Shown here piece by piece: positions 1 through 6,278 of a stretch of 10,589 nt of DNA. The notes under the pieces were generated by a model. The model made no database searches. It was not told the origin of the DNA and saw only the letters and a list, made by a program, of their open reading frames with translations. Positions within the stretch are counted from its first letter, which is position 1. The number at the start of each line of letters is the position of its first letter. A program made the translations under genes and the position numbers. Source of the DNA: JAJRRA01 sp048636595. GTDB lineage: Bacteria > Pseudomonadota > Gammaproteobacteria > Xanthomonadales > SZUA-36. The stretch spans positions 1 through 10,589 of the forward strand of contig JAIVWI010000106.1 of NCBI GenBank assembly GCA_048636595.1. Direction: 5' to 3'.

Positions 1-1
1 T

Positions 2-46
2 TTGAGCTCGTTGTACAACGACATGCGTCGTGGTGCTCTGGTTTAA
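2..46 (+). CDS. possible C-terminal end of an upstream gene (partial)
   Basis: Reading from base 2, fourteen codons are open and end at a TAA at 44-46, giving LSSLYNDMRRGALV. The wording (acidic/basic mix, no rare codons) reads like the tail of a real cytoplasmic protein. It is in the same direction as the small ORF and receptor downstream. The stretch is far too short to assign a family, and frame 1 is also open a little further, to a TAA at 49-51. The call rests only on how natural the peptide looks. The 164 bases from 47 to 210 hold no gene that I can support. Confidence 0.25.
   Translation: MSSLYNDMRRGALV
8..21. repeat. 14-bp perfect palindrome with an overlapping inverted repeat
   Basis: Bases 8-21 (TCGTTGTACAACGA) are their own reverse complement. 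Directly overlapping it, ACGAC (18-22) and GTCGT (27-31) form a second inverted repeat around a four-base spacer. Perfect dyads of this length are typical of repressor operators, and the site lies about 190 bases before the small ORF and 430 bases before the receptor start. It also falls inside the possible C-terminal coding end at 2-46, so it may be coincidental. No bound regulator can be named. Confidence 0.3.
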
Positions 47-198
47 CCTAATTAATCAGTTTACGCCTGCGTTGGCAACGCTGTACTGACTTGCATCAGC
101 AGGCAAAACCATGATGTAGATCAGTTACCCAAAAGCCAGGAAAGTTTAATCTAATCAAGGATGACAATGACTGAACCATAGCTGTTCAAAAAGTCATC

Positions 199-210
199 GA
201 GGAGGTAGCC
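199..210 (+). promoter_or_regulatory. strong ribosome binding site of the small ORF
   Basis: GAGGAGG at 199-205 matches the anti-Shine-Dalgarno sequence almost perfectly and sits five bases before the ATG at 211. It is the main reason for treating the 85-codon ORF as translated. I found no convincing sigma-70 -35/-10 pair in bases 47-198; the best -10-like string is the AT-rich stretch around 145-152. Confidence 0.55.
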
Positions 211-468
211 ATGGCTGATCCGTTCCGGATTCTGACCGGCATGGCCCTTCTCATATCCACATACTGCGCATTCGCGCTATCTAAAGCCACAGGAAATAAC
301 TTCGAGCGGATTCATTGGGTCGGCAGCAAACCCGCGAAGATACCCCATTCCACAACATCAACAGGCAAACCGGTCACGCTGGTTTTGCATGTTGCCCCTA
401 TAGAGCGTTCTGCTTGCAGGACTGAATACCCTAATTACTGCCGAGGGACAAATCATGTCTGGAAATAA
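211..468 (+). CDS. small hypothetical protein overlapping the TonB receptor start
   Basis: This 85-codon ORF starts at an ATG behind a near-consensus Shine-Dalgarno sequence. I do not recognise a family. Residues about 7-23 (ILTGMALLISTYCAFAL) form one hydrophobic segment that could be a membrane anchor or an uncleaved signal. The rest is polar, with two cysteines near the C-terminus (residues about 69 and 77), and shows no motif. Its last 14 bases overlap the start of the receptor gene in another frame, so translating it would carry ribosomes onto the receptor start. It could be a genuine small membrane protein, a leader peptide that couples translation to the receptor, or a chance ORF in a long 5' leader. 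The strong ribosome binding site argues for translation; the lack of recognisable homology argues for caution. Confidence 0.4.
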   Translation: MADPFRILTGMALLISTYCAFALSKATGNNFERIHWVGSKPAKIPHSTTSTGKPVTLVLHVAPIERSACRTEYPNYCRGTNHVWK

Positions 469-3367
469 CAATCTTCAAACAGCAATTGGTCTCGCGCTCG
501 GTGTGGGCGCGCTGGCTGTATCAGGTGTGCCCAATGCTGTCGCTCAGGATGCTGACGTCCAGGAATCCGACGACTCTGTTATTGAAGAGGTAATCGTTAC
601 TGGATCCCGCATCGCCCGTGCGGACATTGATAGCGCAAGCCCTGTTACGATTCTTTCGAGGGACGACATCGAGGCCACCGGCCTGACCGATGTCGGTAAC
701 CTGCTTCAGCGCATGCCATCCATGTCCGGTTCCCCGGTCGGCACCACCACGAATAACGGTGGTTACGGTGTTGTACTGATCAATCTGCGTGGTATGGGTG
801 TTAACCGTACCCTGACCCTGGTCAACGGTCTGCGTGTTGTCGACAGCGGCGATTACCAGACCATCCCGTCAACCATGATCGAGCGGGTTGAAATCCTGAA
901 AGACGGCGCTTCAGCAATCTACGGCGCTGACGCAGTTGCCGGCGTTGTGAACATCATCACCCGCCGCGATTTCGAAGGCATTGAAGTCACGGCCCAGTAC
1001 GCCGACTTCTTCAATATGGATTCGGGCGCGCAAAGCAGCATCGGGCTGATCGCCGGTACCGAGTTCGACACGGGCAACGTCGTGTTCGGCGCTGAATACG
1101 TTAACCAGGAAGAGGCTTATCAGCGCGATGCACCGTGGGCATTCTTCCAGGATTCCTACTTTCTCTATCCTGAAGGCTGTGAACATACGCCGACTGCACC
1201 GTACCCACAGGGCTGTTACCCGCTCGGTTCTTCACGTATTCCTGAGAGCCATCTCCTGTTCATGACCCAGGGCCGCTTCCTGATTGGCACGCCGGCGACA
1301 GAGCCTTACGCAGTGGGCCTGATGATTCCGCACGACGGGCGCAACTACAACTTCGCGCCGGTCAACTACATTCAGACCCCGTATGAGCGGACCAATATCT
1401 TCGCTGAAGCCCATTTCCATTTGACTGAAAATATTCGTTTCAACATGGCGATTCGAGGCAACTTCTATCAGGCTGCGCGGGAACTGGCCCCCATGCCGTA
1501 TAACTCGCCCACAGACCCGGCATATGAGGGTGTTTTCAACGGCATTGCGTATTCCGGTATTTCCGAAGATAACTACTACCTGCGCCAGGCGGTCGATGCC
1601 TACAATGCAGCAAATGGCGCCTCACTGGTCTACGAGCCGGTCCGGGATGCCCGCCGCCGCATGATTGAGACTACCCGGCGGTTTACCAATGAAGTCACGC
1701 AGTTCCAATTCGTTATGGGCCTGGAAGGCGAATTCCGTGATTACGACTGGGATGTCTACCTGAACCAGGGCTATCGCAGCAACAACTTCGTCAGTCTCGG
1801 TCAGTTCTCCGGCGCCCGTCTGCAATTGGCCCTCGGCCCATCAGCAGACATGGACGGTGACGGAATGCCGGAATGTTACGCCGACATCAACAATCCGGAC
1901 ACCCTGATCGCAGGCTGTGTGCCTCTGAACCTGTTCGGCGGCGGTTCCGTGGTTCGTGAAACCGGTGAAATTACGGCTGCAACGGTGACGCAGGACATGA
2001 TCGACTACGTCCGGATCGACCTGATTGAATCCGTCAACTGGAAGGCGACCCAGGCCGGTGCAAGCATCTCCGGTTCCAATTGGGAACTGCCGGGTGGCCC
2101 ACTGGGCTGGGCGGCAGGCTATGACTACTGGAAGCAGGAGTTGACCTATGCCCCTGATTCCGCCTTGCTGATCGATGCCGCGACCGGTAACACGGGCGCG
2201 GGCACCGATGGTGAACTGTCCAACAACAGTGTGTTTCTGGAGGTTCTTGCGCCGCTGTGGGACAACGGTACCCAGAATTTCTACCTGAAAGGCGGCCTGC
2301 GTTACGACGATTGGAACGCGTTTGACGGTGACTTGACATGGCAGTTGGGCCTGGAATTGCAGGCGCTCGATTCCCTGAAACTGAGGGGAACGGCCGGTAC
2401 GGTATTCCGTGTTCCGACGATCTGGGACCTGTTCGGTGGCCTGGTTGACGGCTTCCCAAGCGCCAGCGATCCTTGCGCCGTGGCTGCCGGCGAATCATTA
2501 CCTCCAGGATGTGACCGGCATAGCCCTGCTTTTACTGGTGGGCAGTTCCTGGCGCGCTTTGGCGGTAATCCGGATCTGGTACCGGAGACCGGAGACACGC
2601 TGACAGCCGGCCTGGTGTGGACACCGCAGTTTGGCGATCACGGATTTACAGCAACGGTAGACTACTGGCAGATCGACCTCGAAGACGGCATCAGTTCCCT
2701 GGGTATTCAGTACATCCTGGACGCGTGCTACTACGATTTGGATCAAAACGCCTGTGCGCTGATTACCCGAGGGCCGGACTACAGCATTACCCAGATCATT
2801 AACACACAATTGAACGTTGGTGAACAGGGCGCCAGGGGTGTCGATACCGAGATTCGTTGGGACTACTCCTCCAATATCGGCCAATGGCAGGCAGCCCTGT
2901 TATGGGCGCACCTGCTGGAACGCACCAAGGTGGCATTCCCGGGTGACCCGGTGCAGGATCTGTCCGGACGTTACACCGATCCGACTGCCGAGGACGGCGG
3001 AGCCTACCCTTCCGACAAGCTCAACTTCTCACTGCAGTGGACCCTGAATGACTTCTCGGTCGGCTGGCTGATGGAGTACATCGGCGCTCTGGATGCGGAT
3101 ACCTGGTGTAACTGCGACAGCGACGGCGATCCCTCGAACAACCTGCCCGATGGAACATACATCCAGGATATCGATTCCTTCCTGTACCATGACCTGGTTG
3201 CCAGTTGGGTATGGGGTGCTGCCAATACCACGGTCTCCGTTGGCCTCACCAATATCACGAATGAAGCACCTCCGTACATCGATATGGGCTTCAATGCAAC
3301 GACAGATCCATCGACCTATCGCCTGTTTGGCCGCGGATACTACCTGCGCCTGTCGTGGAAATACTAA
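455..3367 (+). CDS. TonB-dependent outer-membrane receptor
   Basis: Outer-membrane gated beta-barrel that imports a substrate using TonB-ExbBD energy; the substrate cannot be read from the sequence. The 970 residues fit the larger receptors of this superfamily. A signal peptide (about 1-30) ends at an AVA/Q cleavage site. A TonB-box-like EEVIVTG lies at about 44-50, and a plug domain spans roughly 60-172 with the typical SPVTILSRDDIEATG, LRGMGVNRTLTLVNG, IERVEILKDGASAIYGADAVAGVVNI wording (three separate segments). The rest is barrel, ending in the aromatic beta-signal YYLRLSWKY. Cysteine pairs and Asp-rich stretches (about 463-474 and 885-897) probably sit in extracellular loops. The start is supported by GAGGG at 443-447, seven bases before the ATG. 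It is convergent with the catabolic operon, so a role in taking up that pathway's substrate is only a guess. Confidence 0.95.
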   Translation: MSGNNNLQTAIGLALGVGALAVSGVPNAVAQDADVQESDDSVIEEVIVTGSRIARADIDSASPVTILSRDDIEATGLTDVGNLLQRMPSMSGSPVGTTTNNGGYGVVLINLRGMGVNRTLTLVNGLRVVDSGDYQTIPSTMIERVEILKDGASAIYGADAVAGVVNIITRRDFEGIEVTAQYADFFNMDSGAQSSIGLIAGTEFDTGNVVFGAEYVNQEEAYQRDAPWAFFQDSYFLYPEGCEHTPTAPYPQGCYPLGSSRIPESHLLFMTQGRFLIGTPATEPYAVGLMIPHDGRNYNFAPVNYIQTPYERTNIFAEAHFHLTENIRFNMAIRGNFYQAARELAPMPYNSPTDPAYEGVFNGIAYSGISEDNYYLRQAVDAYNAANGASLVYEPVRDARRRMIETTRRFTNEVTQFQFVMGLEGEFRDYDWDVYLNQGYRSNNFVSLGQFSGARLQLALGPSADMDGDGMPECYADINNPDTLIAGCVPLNLFGGGSVVRETGEITAATVTQDMIDYVRIDLIESVNWKATQAGASISGSNWELPGGPLGWAAGYDYWKQELTYAPDSALLIDAATGNTGAGTDGELSNNSVFLEVLAPLWDNGTQNFYLKGGLRYDDWNAFDGDLTWQLGLELQALDSLKLRGTAGTVFRVPTIWDLFGGLVDGFPSASDPCAVAAGESLPPGCDRHSPAFTGGQFLARFGGNPDLVPETGDTLTAGLVWTPQFGDHGFTATVDYWQIDLEDGISSLGIQYILDACYYDLDQNACALITRGPDYSITQIINTQLNVGEQGARGVDTEIRWDYSSNIGQWQAALLWAHLLERTKVAFPGDPVQDLSGRYTDPTAEDGGAYPSDKLNFSLQWTLNDFSVGWLMEYIGALDADTWCNCDSDGDPSNNLPDGTYIQDIDSFLYHDLVASWVWGAANTTVSVGLTNITNEAPPYIDMGFNATTDPSTYRLFGRGYYLRLSWKY

Positions 3368-3415
3368 CAGGTTAAATAACGTCGTAGAAAAAGGGGATTA
3401 TTGGTGGTTCAGACG

Positions 3416-3847
3416 CTAACCCTTTGCATCGTTTTCGGAACTGATGACCCGCCGGTGGTAGAACGAATAATACCGAAGCTTGCCGGGAGCGTGCGAAATA
3501 ACGGCGGAAATGATAATGGTGACAATCAGCAGGAAGCTGCCCCATGCTGGATAGCTGACCATCAAGGAAAGCAAAATCAGCTTAAATATGATCACGACCC
3601 CCCGGACCTGAACAATCCAGACGGGGTTTGCGGCGATGTCCATCACCATCATCAAAACACCGGAAACCAGGGCCAGCCACCAGTAGTTGATCCATAGATC
3701 TTTTTCAAGAGCGAATAAAATACCGCCGCCAACACCGGCAACGGCCAGCAAGTGAAGCGTCCGCAAGCTGATTTTTGACCAGCGTTTGACGGTAGTCTTG
3801 TTCAAACCAGGCTCAAAATCATCAGAAACAGCACCTGTCCCATCCAC
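3416..3847 (-). CDS. four-helix membrane protein of unknown function
   Basis: A 143-residue integral membrane protein that I cannot place in a named family. After a polar N-terminus (1-28) there are four hydrophobic segments at about 30-47, 52-71, 82-99 and 102-118, followed by a basic, aromatic C-terminal tail (GKLRYYSFYHRRV) that should face the cytoplasm by the positive-inside rule. The start is uncertain. The best candidate is a GTG at 3847-3845, and there is no good Shine-Dalgarno sequence or nearby in-frame ATG; the first internal methionines are inside the second helix. It lies 47 bases downstream of the cyclic-nucleotide-binding domain gene in the same direction, so the two are probably co-transcribed. 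That pairing hints at a membrane partner for the sensor domain, but this is inference. Confidence 0.7.
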   Translation of the reverse strand: MDGTGAVSDDFEPGLNKTTVKRWSKISLRTLHLLAVAGVGGGILFALEKDLWINYWWLALVSGVLMMVMDIAANPVWIVQVRGVVIIFKLILLSLMVSYPAWGSFLLIVTIIISAVISHAPGKLRYYSFYHRRVISSENDAKG

Positions 3848-3894
3848 ATTTCTATTCGGCCCTGACGCCTCGAAAACTGTGGCAATACAAACGT

Positions 3895-4257
3895 TCAGTG
3901 CGCAATTTTTTCGTTCGCCAGGCGCAGTCGATCGGCCAGGACGTTCATCACGTGCAGTGCAAAATCCGGCGTATGCTGAATCAGCATCTTGAAGCTGTGC
4001 AGATCAATTGGCGCCAACAAGCAATCAGTTATTGCCGTCGCAGTCGCGCTACGGTCATCCGAGTCGAGCAGGGCCATTTCGCCCACGATCCCGCCAGCTG
4101 ATACCTCGGCAAGGAATTCATTTCGCAATGAAAGCCGAATCGCGCCTTCCATCACCACGTACATGAAATCGCCTACCGAGCCTTCTTTAAAGATCGTGGC
4201 TCCCGCTGGAAACTTGAGCATGTCGCCGGAATTTTCAAATATCTCTAATAAATTCAT
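3895..4257 (-). CDS. stand-alone cyclic nucleotide-binding domain protein
   Basis: A 120-residue protein made of a single CRP/FNR-type cyclic nucleotide-binding fold. The phosphate-binding cassette is clear: GGIVGEMALLDSDDRSATA at about 55-73, with the Gly-Glu that contacts the ribose (59-60), and Arg69-Ser70-Ala71, where the Arg normally binds the cyclic phosphate. The front half (FPAGATIFKEGSVGDFMYVV) is the usual beta-roll. After the C helix the protein stops, so there is no helix-turn-helix and no kinase or channel part; it probably senses cAMP or cGMP and acts through a partner. The ATG at 4257 is preceded by AGGGGT with good spacing. The 90 bases upstream (4258-4347) are noticeably AT-rich and could hold its own promoter, though I see no clear -35/-10 pair. 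The membrane protein gene follows 47 bases later. Confidence 0.88.
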   Translation of the reverse strand: MNLLEIFENSGDMLKFPAGATIFKEGSVGDFMYVVMEGAIRLSLRNEFLAEVSAGGIVGEMALLDSDDRSATATAITDCLLAPIDLHSFKMLIQHTPDFALHVMNVLADRLRLANEKIAH

Positions 4258-4347
4258 TTATTTACCCCTGTTTTCTTATGTAATTTCTCTAAAAACAATG
4301 TTACCCGACCCTGTTCCATTCTAGTACTGATCCAATTTTATATCTGC

Positions 4348-5799
4348 TTATGACTTCCAGGATGGGGCGATGAGCCGCCGCCTGCCGTCGTGGCTCAGTT
4401 TGACACCCGGCTCATCCCGGCCGGCCCGGTCCCACAGTTTGCAGGTCACCTGCTTGTGTTTCTGGTCCAGGCCTTCGCAGGAATTGGTGTATTCACAAAC
4501 ACGAATCTCATCACCACGGCCCAGGCGTAATTTCAGAAACCAGTCGGGGTCTGCGAGGCTTTGTCTCGCAGCACCAATAATGTCGGCCTTCCCCGCCAGC
4601 AGCAGCGCCTCGGCCTGGCGAAAGCCGTGGATGCCACCGGCCACGACTACCGGTGTCTTGAATCCGGCCTGGCGAATCGCTTCACGTATGGCGGCGACCG
4701 GCGCGAAGTTACGGCCAAAAGGGCCCTGTTCATCAGAAATATAGGACGGCATGCACTCGTATCCACTCGGACCCGTGTACGGATAGGCTGCCCAGCCTGC
4801 TTTGGGGCGGGCCGCGTCTTCGAATTTGCCGCCGCGGGAGATTGACAGGAAATCCATTCCGGCACGGGCAAACTCAATGCCGAAAAATTTCGCATCCTCA
4901 ACATCGCTTCCATCGTCGATGCATTCGTCGCTAAGGTAACGGCAACCGACAACATAGTCGTCACCTACTGCTTCGCGTACACGCGCATATACTTCCAGCG
5001 GCAAACGTACCCGGTTTTTCCGGGCGCCACCGTAACCATTCCCGCGATCATTCCGCGCGGACAAAAACGAGGCCATGGTATAGGCGTGGGCATAGTGCAA
5101 CTCCACCCCATCCATACCTGCTTTTTGCGCACGTTCTGCCGCTGCTGCAAACAGCCCCGGCAGCACCGCGGGCAGATCGCGTATATGCGGCAGTTGAACA
5201 TCGGTGACACGCTCGCGGGAACCCCGGGTCAGGCTTTCGTATTCCCGGTCCGTGAGTACCGTTTTCAGCTCATCCTCATCCAGCGCCAGCAGCCTTTCGC
5301 GAATTTCCGCCTCGGGAACATCCCCGGCGCCCAGACGCTGTCGATGCCGGCCGGTGATTTCAAGAAAACGGCTGAGAAACTTCCCACGCTCGGGGCGGCG
5401 CCGGATGGCCAGGAAATCGATAATCTGGATGTACAGTTGCGTGTGTCCACCACTTGCGCGGCGCACGACATCCGCCAGTTCCCGTAAGCCGGGGATGAAG
5501 CGGTCGTCACCCATGCGCAGCAACGGCCCGCTGGGAATATCCCGTATCCCGGTCGCTTCGACAACCAGTGCGCCGGGCCGTCCGCACGCCATTCGCTCAT
5601 ACCAGTCCAGGATGTCATCCGTCACGAAACCGTCTTCACTGGCGCGCCAGGGCACCATCGCCGGCACCCAGGTTCTTTGCTCCAGTTGGAGATTCTGGTA
5701 GCTGACCGGGCTGAAGAGTCGGGATGCTTCTGCCTCGGCGGCGGAAGGGGATTTGCCGGGATCGGGCTTGTGTTTTATTCGTTGTGGGGGTTTGTACAT
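4348..5799 (-). CDS. NADH:flavin oxidoreductase (Old Yellow Enzyme family) with C-terminal cysteine motif
   Basis: An FMN-dependent TIM-barrel ene-reductase-like enzyme of 483 residues, expected to reduce an activated C=C bond with NAD(P)H in the cytoplasm. The barrel starts at about residue 27. The substrate/flavin motif HYAHAY (235-240) supplies the His-x-x-His pair and Tyr240. YGGARKNRVRLPLE (256-269) and the VVVAGGI...ADIIGAARQSLADPDW segments (394-420) are the usual FMN phosphate-site and C-terminal signatures. Residues about 131-200 are an unusually long charged insertion. Cysteines at 435, 441 and 453 (C-x5-C-x11-C) resemble a reduced form of the C-x2-C-x3-C-x11-C iron-sulfur motif of 2,4-dienoyl-CoA reductase, but no FAD/NADPH domain follows. 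The start is forced: a stop lies 18 bases upstream in frame with no other start codon between, although no Shine-Dalgarno sequence is visible. It follows the Rid gene by 57 bases and is probably the last gene of the operon. Confidence 0.88.
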   Translation of the reverse strand: MYKPPQRIKHKPDPGKSPSAAEAEASRLFSPVSYQNLQLEQRTWVPAMVPWRASEDGFVTDDILDWYERMACGRPGALVVEATGIRDIPSGPLLRMGDDRFIPGLRELADVVRRASGGHTQLYIQIIDFLAIRRRPERGKFLSRFLEITGRHRQRLGAGDVPEAEIRERLLALDEDELKTVLTDREYESLTRGSRERVTDVQLPHIRDLPAVLPGLFAAAAERAQKAGMDGVELHYAHAYTMASFLSARNDRGNGYGGARKNRVRLPLEVYARVREAVGDDYVVGCRYLSDECIDDGSDVEDAKFFGIEFARAGMDFLSISRGGKFEDAARPKAGWAAYPYTGPSGYECMPSYISDEQGPFGRNFAPVAAIREAIRQAGFKTPVVVAGGIHGFRQAEALLLAGKADIIGAARQSLADPDWFLKLRLGRGDEIRVCEYTNSCEGLDQKHKQVTCKLWDRAGRDEPGVKLSHDGRRRLIAPSWKS

Positions 5800-5832
5800 G
5801 AGCGATGCGGACTTGGATCAATTGATGTTGTC

Positions 5833-5846
5833 GCCCGCAAGCGGGC
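5833..5846 (-). promoter_or_regulatory. short GC-rich hairpin between the Rid and flavin oxidoreductase genes
   Basis: GCCCGC and GCGGGC flank an AA in this intergenic gap, giving a stable small stem (about 5 bp with a four-base loop). In the operon's reading direction it is not followed by a run of U, so it is not a good intrinsic terminator. It might act as an RNA-processing or stability element that separates expression of the last gene from the others, or it could be chance. Confidence 0.3.
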
Positions 5847-5856
5847 TCTTACAGGG

Positions 5857-6255
5857 CTATACGGGGACCACGGCGGTGGTTTCGATTTCGACTTTGGCGG
5901 CGCGCTCGATCAGGGCGGAGACCTCGACTACCGCCATGGCGGGAAAATGCTTGCCGATGATTTCCTTCCAGGCTTGACCGATTTCATCGCGCTGCGCAAG
6001 ATATTCGGACCGGCTGGTGATGTACCAGGTCATGCGGACAATGTGTTGCGGTCCCGCGGCCGCCTCAGCCAGTACGGCGATGGTATTCCTGAGTGTCTGG
6101 GCAACCTGTCCTGCCATGCTTTCATCAGGAAAGCTGAAGTTTTCATCCCAGCCGATCTGGCCGGCGACAAAGACCATGCGGCCCTGGGCCGCGATGCCGT
6201 TGGAATAACCGCTGGGCCGCTTCCAGCCGGCAGGAAGGAGAACCTGTTGCGACAT
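5857..6255 (-). CDS. Rid (YjgF/YER057c/UK114) family protein
   Basis: A 132-residue single-domain Rid protein; relatives form trimers and hydrolyse reactive enamines/imines or deaminate related intermediates. The family shape is clear: the N-terminal SGYSNGI segment, VFVAGQIGWDENF (28-40), the QVAQTLRNTIAVLAEAAAGPQHIVRMTWYIT core (50-80) and the FPAMAVVEVSALIERAAKVEIE end (104-125). At the position of the imine-binding Arg105 of E. coli RidA (in its EVAR segment) this protein has Ala114 (EVSA), which places it with the Rid subgroups that lack that arginine. Two ATGs are adjacent (6258 and 6255); AGGAGG lies about six bases before the second but only three before the first, so 6255 is preferred. 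It sits 23 bases after the acyl-CoA dehydrogenase stop. In an anthranilate-type pathway it may handle the ring enamine or imine, which is inference. Confidence 0.88.
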   Translation of the reverse strand: MSQQVLLPAGWKRPSGYSNGIAAQGRMVFVAGQIGWDENFSFPDESMAGQVAQTLRNTIAVLAEAAAGPQHIVRMTWYITSRSEYLAQRDEIGQAWKEIIGKHFPAMAVVEVSALIERAAKVEIETTAVVPV

Positions 6256-6260
6256 CATTT

Positions 6261-6268
6261 ACCTCCTG
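6261..6268 (-). promoter_or_regulatory. ribosome binding site deciding the Rid start
   Basis: On the minus strand AGGAGGT precedes two consecutive ATG codons. Spacing favours the second ATG (6255-6253), giving an MSQQ N-terminus. This is one of the strongest ribosome binding sites in the operon, suggesting independent, efficient initiation of the Rid gene despite the short 23-base gap. Confidence 0.6.
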
Positions 6269-6278
6269 CTGCTGTGGA

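Noticed and set aside
65..104. Inverted repeat GCCTGC/GCAGGC around a 28-base loop in the left non-coding region
   Set aside because: The loop is long, the stem is short and no U tract follows on either strand; not convincing as a terminator or riboswitch.
2034..2498. Long open frame (154 codons) on the minus strand inside the receptor gene
   Set aside because: It is rich in Arg, Pro and Ser, as expected for antisense of a GC-rich gene, and lies wholly within the strongly supported receptor.
3387..3425. Possible bidirectional terminator between the convergent receptor and membrane protein genes (small stem at 3406-3421, T5 on the minus strand at 3388-3392)
   Set aside because: The stem is only about six pairs with a bulge, and the T run starts more than ten bases after it, so it does not meet the usual pattern of an intrinsic terminator.
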